Assembly: GCF_044386045.1 (NCBI RefSeq)
Contig: NZ_JBISCD010000040.1
Location: 372,001-436,000, forward strand
Origin: Thalassobellus sediminis
GTDB lineage: Bacteria > Bacteroidota > Bacteroidia > Flavobacteriales > Flavobacteriaceae
Length of the DNA stretch: 64,000 nt
Reading direction: 5' to 3'
Positions 1 to 9,209 of this stretch are shown one piece after another. The first letter of the stretch is position 1, and every line of letters starts with the position of its first letter. A program made the position numbers and the translations under genes. The notes below the pieces were generated by a model. The model was not told where the DNA came from. It did no database searches and worked only from the letters and a program-made list of their open reading frames with translations.

Positions 1-124
1 ATTGTTATTACTTTTTTAAGAAATTCATATAAATTAATTCTAGGTATGTTAAGACAAACTAAATAGTTATGCCTCATTTCATATTTATTATTAAATTCGC
101 CAAAGCAAATAAACAAAAACTTTT

Positions 125-3100
125 ATGATAGATTTTAATTTTAAAAAATGGAATACCATTACAGGATGGTTCTCTTTTTTAATAGCACTTATTACATACA
201 GTTTAACAGTAGAGCCTACCGTTAGTTTTTGGGACGCTGGAGAGTACATTTTAACATCATCAAAACTACAAGTAGGACACCCACCTGGAGCTCCTTTGTT
301 TCAAATGATGGGAGCTTTTTTCTCCATATTTGCTTTTGAGCCTTCACAAATTGGTTGGATGATGAATATGATGAGTGCTGTTTCTAGTGCTTTTACTATT
401 CTGTTTATGTTTTGGACTATTACGTTATTACTTAAAAAATTAATTATAGGTAATGATGCTTTCAATAAAAATCAAGCTATTGCTATTTTAGGAAGTGGTT
501 TAGTTGGTAGTTTAGCTTTTTGTTTTACAGATTCTTTTTGGTTTAATGCTGTTGAAACCGAAGTTTATGCTATGGCAACCTTAATCATGGCTATTTTATT
601 TTGGTTAGGATTACGTTGGGAACAAGACATGGATAAGCCTCGCGGTAACCGTTGGCTTATTTTAATTGCTTTTGTTATTGGACTTTCTTTTGGAGTTCAC
701 TTTATGGGATTATTAACCATTCCTGCTATCGGACTTATATACTATTTTAAAAACTATAAAGATATTACTCTTAAAAACTTCATAATTGCTAATGTGGTTT
801 CAGTTGGTGTTTTATTGTTTGTTTTTAAATTATTAGCTCCTAACATTCTAAAAATATTTAGTGCTTTAGAAATCTTTTTTGTTAACACTATTGGACTTCC
901 TTTTAATTCAGGATCTATTATTGCAGGTATATTATTAATTGCTATTATTTACTACGGTTTAAAATACACTAGAAAAAAACAATACACGCATCTAAATACC
1001 GCTATTCTTTGTTTAACGTTTGTTATAATTGGGTTTTCTACTTGGTTAATGCTGCCTATTCGTGCTAATGCTAATGTGGTTATTAACGAAAACAACCCTT
1101 CTAGTGCTAGAGAATTATTGGCATACTATAATTTAGAACAATATCCTGAAACACACTTGTTTTACGGGCCACAATTTACTGATAAATATGCGTATTTAGA
1201 TGAAAAAGAGCCTTATGTAGACGACAAACCTAAATATGAAAAAGATTTAGAAAAAGGAGAATATGTTATTGTAAACGATTATAAAAAAGCAAAACAAAAC
1301 TACAACAAAAAACAAGCTTCTATTCTTCCTCGTATGTGGAGTGGAGAACATGCTGAAAATTATATGATGTTTTCAGGTTTTTTAGATTTTAAGGTAAAAA
1401 CCAGTTTACAAAACACGTTTTACAACGAAGCTATGAATTTAGGAGCATCGGAAGAACAAGCGAATACCTATGCTTTAAATCGAGTAACTCAATATAAAAC
1501 AAAAATAATCGAATTTAAAAACCAAGTAGCACAAGGTCTTGTAGACTACGAAGATTACGACAAGTTTTTATCAAAAGAAAAGAATTTTATTGAAATAGAA
1601 AAGCCTTCTTTAGGCAGTAATATAGCCTACATGTTAGAATACCAATTAGGCTATATGTACTGGCGCTATTTTATGTGGAATTTCTCTGGAAGACAAGATG
1701 ATATTCAAGGACGTTACGACAACCATGGAAATTGGATGTCTGGAATAAAGCTAGTTGACGAATGGCATTTAGGCTACTCCCAAGATAATTTACCTAGCGA
1801 CGTTAAAAACAACAAAGCAAGAAACACCTATTACTTGCTTCCACTTATATTAGGTATATTAGGGTTCTTCTTTTTATTTAACAAAGACAAAAAACTGTTT
1901 TGGGTGATGCTTATATTTTTCCTTTTTACAGGAATCGCTATTCAAGTTTACACCAACGTACGCCCTTTTGAACCAAGAGAACGTGATTACTCGGTTGTAG
2001 GATCTTTTTACGTATTTGCTCTTTGGATAGGTTTTGGTGTTTATGCCGTTTATGATACGCTTAAAAAATATTTACCAAAAAAATTGGCAGCACCAATAAT
2101 ATCAATTGCCTGCTTAATTTTAGTGCCTTGCATCATGGCTGCTAACAATTGGGACGACCATGATAGATCTGATAAATATACCGCTAGGTCAATGGCAAAA
2201 AAATATTTAGATTCCTGTGAAAAAAATGGTATTTTATTTACCATTGGCGATAACGATACTTTTGCGCTTTGGTATGCTCAAGAAATTGAAGGTTACAGAA
2301 CTGATGTACGCGTTGTTAATACCAGTTTATTTCAAACCGATTGGTATATAGACCAAATGAAGCGTAAAGCTTATGAAAGCGAACCGGTTCCATCTCAATT
2401 AACGCACGATTTATATAAATATGGTACAAATGATTATATAGTTATCGAGGAAGTCATTCCAGATACTTTAGAAATTAAACAGTTTTTAAATTTTATTGAT
2501 AGTGACAATCCTAAAACAAAATATAAATATGTTTTACAACATAATGGTTATGATTTATCAAAAGTAAGATCGCAAGATTTAAAGGCAAGTTATATGCCAA
2601 CACCAAACTTAAGAATTCCGGTAAATAAAGAAAATGCTTTAAAATCAGGGATTGTAAGAGAAAAAGATACTGATAAAATTGTGCCTTATATTGATATTCA
2701 TGTCACAGGCGGAGCACTATACAAGAACAGATTGTTGATGCTAGATATTGTAGCCAATAATGAGTGGAAACGTCCTATATATTTTACAGGAGGAAGTTTT
2801 GGTGACGATGATTACCTTTGGATGAAAGACTACCTACAGTTAGACGGTATGTGCTACAAATTAGTACCTATTAAAAGCGAGCTTGACAGAAGTAACCCGT
2901 TTGAAATGGGACGGGTTGATGCCGATTTAATGTATGAAAAGGTTAAAACATGGGATTGGGGCAATAGTGGCAGCTCTAATATTTACCATGATCCTGAAAC
3001 TCGTAAAAACTCAATAACTTATAGAAGTAATTTAGCCCGATTAATTGAAAAATTAATTAATGAAAAGAAACTAGACAAGGCTGAAGAAATTGCAGATATA

Positions 3101-3490
3101 GCCATGACAAATATGCCCGTTGAATATTTTGGGTATTACACCCTTTTAGAACCTTATATTGGCGCATATTACGAAGTTGGAAACAAAGAGAAAGCACAAC
3201 AATTATTTAAAGAAGTTGCTAATAAATATCAAGAAAACCTAACGTATTATAGTAGTTTAAAAGTTGATAAACAAGAGCGTTTGTTTGAAGATATCTATAC
3301 AGATATTCAACGCTACAAAGGATTAGTTGATGTTTTAGTTGAATACGACACTGAGTTTGCTAAAACCGAAGGTGAAACATTTAATAATTATCTAATATTA
3401 TTAAAATCATTATACGGTGAAGGTGAAACTTCAAGTGAACAACGACAAGACATCGATATTCCTACTGATAGTAGCGTAGAAATTGAATAG
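125..3490 (+). CDS. DUF2723 (GT117-type) membrane glycosyltransferase
   Basis: The 1121-residue protein has roughly a dozen hydrophobic segments in its first 680 residues, followed by a long soluble part whose end (about 980-1080) is helical and TPR-like. Near the N-terminus, after the first membrane segment, it carries FWDAGEY and then GHPPG, the acidic first-loop signature of DUF2723 proteins. DUF2723 is classed as glycosyltransferase family GT117, and the human relative TMEM260 is an O-mannosyltransferase; a role in glycosylating exported proteins or glycans with a lipid-linked sugar is inferred here. The ATG is the first in-frame start, with only a short A-rich leader. Its end overlaps a possible TTG start of the polysaccharide deacetylase gene, so the two are probably cotranscribed. 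Family is confident; the substrate is unknown. Confidence 0.88.
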   Translation: MIDFNFKKWNTITGWFSFLIALITYSLTVEPTVSFWDAGEYILTSSKLQVGHPPGAPLFQMMGAFFSIFAFEPSQIGWMMNMMSAVSSAFTILFMFWTITLLLKKLIIGNDAFNKNQAIAILGSGLVGSLAFCFTDSFWFNAVETEVYAMATLIMAILFWLGLRWEQDMDKPRGNRWLILIAFVIGLSFGVHFMGLLTIPAIGLIYYFKNYKDITLKNFIIANVVSVGVLLFVFKLLAPNILKIFSALEIFFVNTIGLPFNSGSIIAGILLIAIIYYGLKYTRKKQYTHLNTAILCLTFVIIGFSTWLMLPIRANANVVINENNPSSARELLAYYNLEQYPETHLFYGPQFTDKYAYLDEKEPYVDDKPKYEKDLEKGEYVIVNDYKKAKQNYNKKQASILPRMWSGEHAENYMMFSGFLDFKVKTSLQNTFYNEAMNLGASEEQANTYALNRVTQYKTKIIEFKNQVAQGLVDYEDYDKFLSKEKNFIEIEKPSLGSNIAYMLEYQLGYMYWRYFMWNFSGRQDDIQGRYDNHGNWMSGIKLVDEWHLGYSQDNLPSDVKNNKARNTYYLLPLILGILGFFFLFNKDKKLFWVMLIFFLFTGIAIQVYTNVRPFEPRERDYSVVGSFYVFALWIGFGVYAVYDTLKKYLPKKLAAPIISIACLILVPCIMAANNWDDHDRSDKYTARSMAKKYLDSCEKNGILFTIGDNDTFALWYAQEIEGYRTDVRVVNTSLFQTDWYIDQMKRKAYESEPVPSQLTHDLYKYGTNDYIVIEEVIPDTLEIKQFLNFIDSDNPKTKYKYVLQHNGYDLSKVRSQDLKASYMPTPNLRIPVNKENALKSGIVREKDTDKIVPYIDIHVTGGALYKNRLLMLDIVANNEWKRPIYFTGGSFGDDDYLWMKDYLQLDGMCYKLVPIKSELDRSNPFEMGRVDADLMYEKVKTWDWGNSGSSNIYHDPETRKNSITYRSNLARLIEKLINEKKLDKAEEIADIAMTNMPVEYFGYYTLLEPYIGAYYEVGNKEKAQQLFKEVANKYQENLTYYSSLKVDKQERLFEDIYTDIQRYKGLVDVLVEYDTEFAKTEGETFNNYLILLKSLYGEGETSSEQRQDIDIPTDSSVEIE

Positions 3491-3500
3491 TTTTAAGGTT

Positions 3501-4163
3501 ATGGCCTTAATAACCCCAATAAAAACACCATTAGTTGTAAAGAAGATGTTCCCAAATTATATTTGGGACATCGCTTCAACTAGCAAAACAATCTACCTTA
3601 CTTTTGATGATGGCCCTACTCCAGAAATTACAAACTGGACATTACAAACCTTAGAAAAATTTAATGCAAAAGCGACTTTTTTTTGCATTGGAAATAATGT
3701 TGACAAACATCCTGATATTTTTCAAAATATAGTAAAAGCAGGTCACGCCATTGGCAACCACACACACAACCATATTAAAGGTTGGAAAACAAAGGCTGAA
3801 GCATATATTGAAAACATTGAGTTATGTGAATCTGAATTCAAAAATCAGATTCCAAATAATCAATCATTAACCACGAACCTTTTTAGACCTCCTTACGGAC
3901 AAATTTCTCCTAAACAAGGAAAGCTACTAAGAAGTAAAGGCTATAAAATAATTATGTGGGATATTTTATCTTTTGATTGGGATGCCAATGTAAGTAAAGA
4001 AACTTGTTTAGATAATGTGATTAAAAAAACAAGCGATGGAAGTGTTGTTGTATTTCATGATAGTATAAAAGCTTCTGAAAATATGCAATACGTTTTACCT
4101 AAAGTGTTGGAGTATTTTAATGAAAAAGGATATTGTTTTAAAGCTTTAAATTGGACTGTTTAA
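3501..4163 (+). CDS. polysaccharide deacetylase family protein (NodB domain)
   Basis: This is a compact, single-domain carbohydrate esterase 4 protein of 220 residues. All NodB motifs are visible in order: TFDDGP with the catalytic Asp pair, the metal-binding H-x3-H in GNHTHNH, RPPYG, a DW-type motif in SFDWD, and the late FHD of VVFHDS. The family removes N-acetyl groups from chitin-like or peptidoglycan glycans using a divalent metal. No convincing signal peptide is present, so its location is uncertain. I chose the ATG at 3501; an in-frame TTG at 3483 would add six residues and overlap the preceding GT117 gene. Adjacency to the glycosyltransferase suggests a joint envelope-glycan role, which is inference. 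Confidence 0.9.
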   Translation: MALITPIKTPLVVKKMFPNYIWDIASTSKTIYLTFDDGPTPEITNWTLQTLEKFNAKATFFCIGNNVDKHPDIFQNIVKAGHAIGNHTHNHIKGWKTKAEAYIENIELCESEFKNQIPNNQSLTTNLFRPPYGQISPKQGKLLRSKGYKIIMWDILSFDWDANVSKETCLDNVIKKTSDGSVVVFHDSIKASENMQYVLPKVLEYFNEKGYCFKALNWTV

Positions 4164-4198
4164 AACTAGTAATAAAGCTAATTGATGTTCTAAGTTTG

Positions 4199-4300
4199 CG
4201 TTAGGGATTGATGCGGCATCCTTTTTATGTTGGATTCCTGCCTTCGCAGGAATGACAAAAATAAAAAGATATAGCGGAAAGCCCGACCCTTGTGGTAACG
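4199..4300 (+). repeat. dispersed 3'-end stem element, copy A
   Basis: This is copy A of a structured element also found near 21.8 kb and, inverted, near 57.75 kb. A left half (GATTGATGCGGCATCC) and a right half (GATATAGCGGAAAGCC) resemble each other as direct repeats and flank a stem made by CTTTTTAT (4221-4228) and ATAAAAAG (4261-4268). The outer segments CGTT/AACG and AGGG/CCCT can also pair. A separate hairpin sits in the 32-nt apical loop. It begins 35 nt after the deacetylase stop codon and reads in the same direction. From memory, similar sequences occur between genes of other Flavobacteriaceae; I could not verify this. Confidence 0.6.
4234..4253. repeat. perfect 8-bp hairpin nested in repeat copy A
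   Basis: ATTCCTGC and GCAGGAAT pair perfectly around a CTTC loop. The hairpin lies inside the apical loop of the larger element and has no T tract, so it does not look like a terminator for either convergent gene. Short hairpins of this kind are widespread REP-like intergenic sequences. Confidence 0.6.
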
Positions 4301-4309
4301 AACAAGTAT

Positions 4310-4606
4310 TTAAATATATTCTTGAATAATACTAATGAGTGTATTAGCATCTTGCTCTCCACTTTGACGCCATTTCATTTCGCCATTTTTGTAAACAATT
4401 AGCGTTGGCAAACCTTTTACGCGTAAAGCTTCTGCTAATTCTTGATTTTTTTCAACATCAATTTTAATTACCTTAGCCTTATCGCCCATTGCTGCGGCTA
4501 CATCGCGTAATACCGGATGCATAGCTGTAGATTGCTCATTCCATTCTGTATAAAAATCTAACAGAACAGGGATATCTACATCGATAAGCTCTCCAAATTT
4601 TGACAT
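4310..4606 (-). CDS. thioredoxin-fold protein lacking active-site cysteines
   Basis: The 98-residue protein has the full thioredoxin fold pattern: the FYTEW segment before the active site, a KVIKIDVEKN strand, the cis-proline loop KGLPTLIVYKNG and a C-terminal amphipathic helix. Where thioredoxins have WCGPC it reads WNEQS (residues 22-26), and there is no cysteine anywhere in the protein. It therefore cannot act as a dithiol reductase; a chaperone, scaffold or partner-binding role is inference. The rest of the fold is intact, which argues against a decaying pseudogene. It is a stand-alone minus-strand gene, convergent with the deacetylase gene. Fold confident, function unknown. Confidence 0.85.
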   Translation of the reverse strand: MSKFGELIDVDIPVLLDFYTEWNEQSTAMHPVLRDVAAAMGDKAKVIKIDVEKNQELAEALRVKGLPTLIVYKNGEMKWRQSGEQDANTLISIIQEYI

Positions 4607-4639
4607 ATCATAAAAGTTTTAAGTCAACTTATAATTTTA

Positions 4640-4647
4640 CAAACGTA
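4640..4647 (-). promoter_or_regulatory. -7 promoter element (TAnnTTTG) of the thioredoxin-like gene
   Basis: Reads TACGTTTG on the minus strand, 33 nt upstream of the ATG. No correctly spaced -33 TTTG was found, so this rests on the -7 box alone. Confidence 0.35.
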
Positions 4648-4748
4648 CAATTTTTATTTTTGTTTGAAAATCAACATTTTAATCACTTTGATTTATACCT
4701 ATTTATAAATATAAACAATTTTGTTTTAATTACAATAAATCTTAGCGT

Positions 4749-5981
4749 TTAAGCAGGTTTAACACCTTTTTTAAGTTCTATTACTGTAATTTCTGGCCAG
4801 ATACCAACACGTCCAGGAAATGCTAAATAACCAAATCCTCTATTTACATTTATGTATTGTCCCATTTCTTGATAAATACCTGCCCAATATTTATAACGCC
4901 ATTTTACAGGACTCCATTTAAACCAACCTGGGATTTCTATACCAAATTGCATACCATGGGTATGCCCGCTTAGGGTTAAATGATAATGATAATCGTCTTG
5001 AATTACTTTATTTTCCCAATGCGACGGATCGTGACTCATTAATATTTTAAAATCGTTAGCATCAATATTTTGAGATGCCTTTTTTAAATCTCCTGACGTT
5101 TTAAAACCTCCAACACCCCAATTTTCTACACCAACCAAAGCAATGCGTTCTTCACCTTTCTCTAAAAACCGACTTTCATTCAATAATAAATCAAAACCTA
5201 TTTCCTTTTGAAGCGCTTTTAAATCTTCTAAATTTTGATGTTTTGCTTCATCTGAATCCCATTTAACATAATCGCCATAATCATGGTTTCCTAAAACAGA
5301 AAACAAACCGTCTTTGGCTTTTAACTTTCCAAAAATATTTATATATGGTTTTAATTCTTCAGCTTTATTATTTACCATATCGCCAGTAAATAATATGACA
5401 TCACTCTGTTGTTCATTTACTAGGTCTATGGCATATTCTACTTTCTCTACATCGTCAAAACTACCGGAATGAATATCACTAATCTGAGTAACTTTATAAC
5501 CATCAAAAGCCGCTGGTAAATCTTCAAAATACATAGTGTATTTTAAAACCTTAAAATTGTACCGTCCTTTATAAATACCGTAAATTATAGACGCTAAAGG
5601 AATGGCTGCCAAACCAAGCGCTAGTTTGCTTACAAATTGTCTTCTAGAAACAAAATACTGTCCTTTTGCAGCATCACCGGCTGTAAAATAACTATAAATA
5701 GCTTGGGGCACTCTAAAAATATCTTCGGCAAGCATACCAAATGACAAAACTATTTTTGGAATTAAAACAGCTATTAAAAAGCCAAATGCATAAGCGTGTG
5801 CATGTGTAAAATCATCTCTATTTAAGCCGTAATAACGAAAAACGAAATTACCTAATACTAGAATAGAAACCAACCAGTATAATATTTGAATCCAATTATT
5901 TTTTACAACCGTTTTAAAGGCTTGAAAGGCATATAAGTCTGCAACAATAAAAATAATTAGAAAAATAATCCAACGAAGCAT
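4749..5981 (-). CDS. membrane-anchored metallophosphoesterase (YkuE/YaeI-like)
   Basis: The 410-residue product starts with three or four hydrophobic segments (about residues 1-110). Then comes an SRRQF stretch resembling a twin-arginine motif before another hydrophobic segment, then a calcineurin-like phosphoesterase domain. All metal-binding motifs are present: SDIHSG, GDMVN, GNHDYGDY, SHDPSHW and SGHTHGMQFG. Relatives hydrolyse phosphoesters, some of them UDP-diacylglucosamine or other lipid phosphates; the substrate here is unknown. The reading frame extends to a TTG at 5999, but that codon lies inside a -7 promoter element, so the ATG at 5981 is preferred. The gene is divergent from polA. 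Confidence 0.88.
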   Translation of the reverse strand: MLRWIIFLIIFIVADLYAFQAFKTVVKNNWIQILYWLVSILVLGNFVFRYYGLNRDDFTHAHAYAFGFLIAVLIPKIVLSFGMLAEDIFRVPQAIYSYFTAGDAAKGQYFVSRRQFVSKLALGLAAIPLASIIYGIYKGRYNFKVLKYTMYFEDLPAAFDGYKVTQISDIHSGSFDDVEKVEYAIDLVNEQQSDVILFTGDMVNNKAEELKPYINIFGKLKAKDGLFSVLGNHDYGDYVKWDSDEAKHQNLEDLKALQKEIGFDLLLNESRFLEKGEERIALVGVENWGVGGFKTSGDLKKASQNIDANDFKILMSHDPSHWENKVIQDDYHYHLTLSGHTHGMQFGIEIPGWFKWSPVKWRYKYWAGIYQEMGQYINVNRGFGYLAFPGRVGIWPEITVIELKKGVKPA

Positions 5982-5996
5982 AATTCTTTTTTTTAC

Positions 5997-6004
5997 CAAA
6001 GATA
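5997..6004 (-). promoter_or_regulatory. -7 promoter element of the metallophosphoesterase gene
   Basis: Reads TATCTTTG on the minus strand, 15 nt upstream of the ATG at 5981. It overlaps the upstream TTG codon and so helps to reject that codon as the start. No well-spaced -33 box is seen. Confidence 0.5.
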
Positions 6005-6113
6005 ACAGTATTGCAAAGTAATCATTGATAGCTATGTTTTATTTAACTAATTGTTAAGATTTACCTCTTTAAAGAATGAAATCTGAATATCTTATTTTAA
6101 GCATAACTTTTCG

Positions 6114-6121
6114 TAGTTTTG
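6114..6121 (+). promoter_or_regulatory. -7 promoter element of polA
   Basis: TAGTTTTG matches the Bacteroidota TAnnTTTG box 22 nt upstream of the polA ATG. No clear -33 TTTG at the usual spacing. Confidence 0.45.
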
Positions 6122-6143
6122 GTTTTCTATCAAAACAAACAAA

Positions 6144-8996
6144 ATGTCTGACAACAAACGCGTCTTTTTAGTTGATGCTTTCGCATTAATTTTTCGTGGC
6201 TATTATGCCTTTATAAAAAACCCTAGAATCAATTCAAAAGGATTAGATACCTCAGCTATTATGGGGTTTATGAATTCGCTTTTAGATGTTATAAAACGAG
6301 AACGCCCCGATCATTTGGCCGTTTGTTTTGATAAAGGCGGAAGCGCAGACCGTGTAGAAATGTACGAGGCGTACAAAGCCAACAGAGACGAAACACCAGA
6401 AGCCATAAAAATAGCCGTTCCTATTATTCAAGATATTTTAAAAGCCATGCATATTCCTATCATGGTAAAGGAAGGTTTTGAAGCCGATGATGTTATAGGA
6501 ACCCTAGCAAAACAAGCCGAAAAAGAAGGCTACCAAACCTTTATGGTAACGCCCGATAAAGATTTTGCGCAATTGGTTTCTGAAAACATTTTTATGTACC
6601 GACCTGTTTTTGGTGGTGGTTACGAAACTTGGGGTATTCCTGAGGTTCAGAAAAAGTTTGAAGTGACAGACCCAATACAAGTAATTGACTTTTTAGGGAT
6701 GATGGGAGATTCTAGTGATAATATCCCTGGACTTCCTGGTGTTGGCGAAAAAACAGCCAAAAAGTTTTTAGCGGCTTATGGTAGTATGGAAAATCTTTTA
6801 GCAAATACACACGAGCTAAAAGGTAAAATGAAAGAGAAAATTGAAGCCAATGGTGAATTAGGTCTGCTTTCAAAAAAGCTAGCAACCATCATGCTAGACG
6901 TACCCGTAACCTTTAATGCTAAAGATTTTGAATTAGATCAACCCGATATTCCTAAAGTTGTCGAGATTTTTCAAGAATTAGAATTTAGACGCTTAATTGA
7001 TAACTTCACTAAGACATTTGCTGTTGAAGCGCCTCCTACTGATGCTGAAAAAACTTCAGAAAAAACAGAAGTTAAAGCTGCTACACCAAAAGAAACGGCT
7101 TCGGCAGGTGCTGGTCAATTTTCATTATTTGGAGCAGATCCTTCTAGTGCTACTGAAACCGAAACAGTATCCGAATTTACTAGAAAAACGAATGAAACTA
7201 CTTCGCACTTTTACCAAAGTGTAACACCAGGAATGGCAACAAAACTATTCATTAAAAATTTAATGAACCAAACCTCGGTGTGTTTTGATACGGAAACCAC
7301 AGGTTTAAATCCGCTTGTTGCAGAATTGGTGGGTATTGCTTTTTCATGGGAAGTTGGTAAAGGTTTTTATGTACCATTTCCTGAAAGTAAAGACGAAGCC
7401 CAAGAACTTATAGAACAGTTACGTCCGTTTTTTGAAAGTGAGAGCATTCAGAAAATTGGTCAGAATTTAAAATACGATATTAAAGTCCTTGCAAAATATA
7501 ACATCACCGTAAAAGGCAAATTATTCGATACCATGTTAGCGCATTATCTTATCAATCCAGATATGCGACATAGTATGGATGTATTGGCAGAAACCTATTT
7601 AAACTATACACCCATTTCTATTACAGAATTAATTGGGAAAAAAGGCAAGAATCAATTATCAATGCGTGAGGTTCCGTTAGAAAAACAAACCGAATATGCT
7701 GTTGAAGATGCCGATATTACACTTCAATTAAAAGAACATTTTCAAAAAGAATTAGGCGATGCTAATACTCAAAAACTGTTTAATGATATTGAAATTCCGT
7801 TGCTTCGTGTGTTAGCAGCTATGGAAGTTGAAGGAATTAATTTAGATGTTGCTTTTTTAAATTCCCTTTCGGAAGACTTGAATAACGACATAAAAACATT
7901 AGAAACAAAAATCTATGAAACCGCTGGTGAGGAGTTCAATATTGCATCTCCAAAACAGTTAGGAATCATTCTTTTTGAAAAACTAAAACTAGTTGATAAG
8001 CCTAAAAAAACGAAAACAGGACAGTATGCCACTGGCGAAGATATTTTATCCTATTTAGCAAAAGAGCACGATATTATTCAGAATATTTTAGACTATCGCG
8101 GCTTAGCGAAACTAAAAAGCACTTATGTAGATGCGCTTCCAACACAGGTTGAAGAAGCTACAGGCAGAGTACATACCGATTATATGCAAACCGTTGCTGC
8201 TACTGGGCGTTTAAGTAGTAACAATCCGAATTTACAAAACATTCCTATTCGTACCGAACGTGGAAGACAAGTGCGTAAAGCCTTTGTTCCTCGTAATGAC
8301 GAGTACACTTTATTAGCTGCAGATTATTCGCAAATAGAACTTCGTATTATTGCGGCTTTAAGTAAGGAAGAAACCATGATTGAAGCTTTTAAAAATGGCG
8401 AAGATATTCACGCGTCTACCGCTTCAAAAGTATTTAATGTGGCTTTAGAAGACGTGACTCGTGAACAACGTAGCAATGCGAAAACTGTAAACTTCGGAAT
8501 TATTTATGGCGTGTCTGCTTTCGGATTGAGCAACCAAACCGATTTATCTCGTGGAGAAGCCAAAGAACTTATTGATACCTATTATGAAACCTATCCGAAA
8601 CTTCGCGCTTACATGAGTGAGCAAGTCGATTTTGCTCGCGATAATGGTTATGTACAAACCGTTTTAGGACGTCGTCGTTATTTAAAAGATATCGATTCGC
8701 GAAATGCTGTGGTGCGTGGTGCTGCTGAACGTAATGCCGTTAACGCACCTATTCAAGGTAGTGCTGCCGATATTATTAAAATTGCCATGATTAATATTTA
8801 TAACAAGCTAGAAGCTGGCAACTACAAAACCAAAATGCTTTTACAAGTGCATGATGAATTGGTGTTTGATGTTTATAAACCTGAACTAGAAACTATTAAA
8901 ACATTGGTTAAAACCGAAATGGAAAATGCGTTTATATTAGATGTGCCGTTAGATGTTGAAGTTGGTATTGGGATCGATTGGTTGGAGGCGCATTAA
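6144..8996 (+). CDS. polA: DNA polymerase I
   Basis: This 950-residue family A polymerase fills gaps in excision repair and removes Okazaki-fragment primers. Three domains are visible. The 5'-3' exonuclease (about 1-300) contains EADDVIGT, GDSSDNIPG and the helix-hairpin-helix GVGEKTA. After a linker of about 60 residues rich in Ala, Glu and Thr comes a 3'-5' exonuclease (about 365-545). The polymerase domain follows, with DYSQIELR (motif A, Asp about 727), RSNAKTVNFGIIYG (O helix) and QVHDELVF (motif C, Asp about 904). The exonuclease keeps FDTETTGL (Asp about 382), QNLKYD and YAVEDAD, so proofreading should be active. Length is normal. It stands alone between a divergent phosphoesterase and a convergent methyltransferase gene. 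Confidence 0.98.
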   Translation: MSDNKRVFLVDAFALIFRGYYAFIKNPRINSKGLDTSAIMGFMNSLLDVIKRERPDHLAVCFDKGGSADRVEMYEAYKANRDETPEAIKIAVPIIQDILKAMHIPIMVKEGFEADDVIGTLAKQAEKEGYQTFMVTPDKDFAQLVSENIFMYRPVFGGGYETWGIPEVQKKFEVTDPIQVIDFLGMMGDSSDNIPGLPGVGEKTAKKFLAAYGSMENLLANTHELKGKMKEKIEANGELGLLSKKLATIMLDVPVTFNAKDFELDQPDIPKVVEIFQELEFRRLIDNFTKTFAVEAPPTDAEKTSEKTEVKAATPKETASAGAGQFSLFGADPSSATETETVSEFTRKTNETTSHFYQSVTPGMATKLFIKNLMNQTSVCFDTETTGLNPLVAELVGIAFSWEVGKGFYVPFPESKDEAQELIEQLRPFFESESIQKIGQNLKYDIKVLAKYNITVKGKLFDTMLAHYLINPDMRHSMDVLAETYLNYTPISITELIGKKGKNQLSMREVPLEKQTEYAVEDADITLQLKEHFQKELGDANTQKLFNDIEIPLLRVLAAMEVEGINLDVAFLNSLSEDLNNDIKTLETKIYETAGEEFNIASPKQLGIILFEKLKLVDKPKKTKTGQYATGEDILSYLAKEHDIIQNILDYRGLAKLKSTYVDALPTQVEEATGRVHTDYMQTVAATGRLSSNNPNLQNIPIRTERGRQVRKAFVPRNDEYTLLAADYSQIELRIIAALSKEETMIEAFKNGEDIHASTASKVFNVALEDVTREQRSNAKTVNFGIIYGVSAFGLSNQTDLSRGEAKELIDTYYETYPKLRAYMSEQVDFARDNGYVQTVLGRRRYLKDIDSRNAVVRGAAERNAVNAPIQGSAADIIKIAMINIYNKLEAGNYKTKMLLQVHDELVFDVYKPELETIKTLVKTEMENAFILDVPLDVEVGIGIDWLEAH

Positions 8997-9010
8997 AACA
9001 CCCCTAAAGT

Positions 9011-9022
9011 CCCCTCGAGGGG
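9011..9022. repeat. 12-bp perfect palindrome between polA and a convergent gene
   Basis: CCCCTCGAGGGG lies 15 nt after the polA stop, flanked by further CCCCT-rich sequence. A related but imperfect CCCCTTGAGTGG stands near 9173. The 213-bp convergent gap holds nothing else I can identify; this GC-rich dyad may mark a transcript end. Confidence 0.4.
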
Positions 9023-9209
9023 ACAATCTAGGCCAATAAGCATTTCTTTTAAATTTTAATAAAGCATGTACAAATTAGACTTCTTTATTTAAATACTGAA
9101 ACTCAGAAAGCTCATTTCTTTAATAAAAAATTCTAAAAAGAACTAAAAACATTATAACAACTTGAACAAATATCCCCTTGAGTGGATTATAGAGGTGTAC
9201 AGAAAAACA

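Noticed and set aside
4199..4300. Insertion-sequence remnant or attachment site
   Set aside because: No transposase fragment, target duplication or integrase; the three copies keep a stem and a fixed orientation to genes instead.
5982..5999. TTG start of the metallophosphoesterase at 5999
   Set aside because: The codon is inside a TAnnTTTG promoter box; the ATG at 5981 begins the first membrane helix directly.
6997..7224. 75-codon frame inside polA
   Set aside because: Out-of-frame reading of the polA linker; Leu/Lys-rich low-complexity product.
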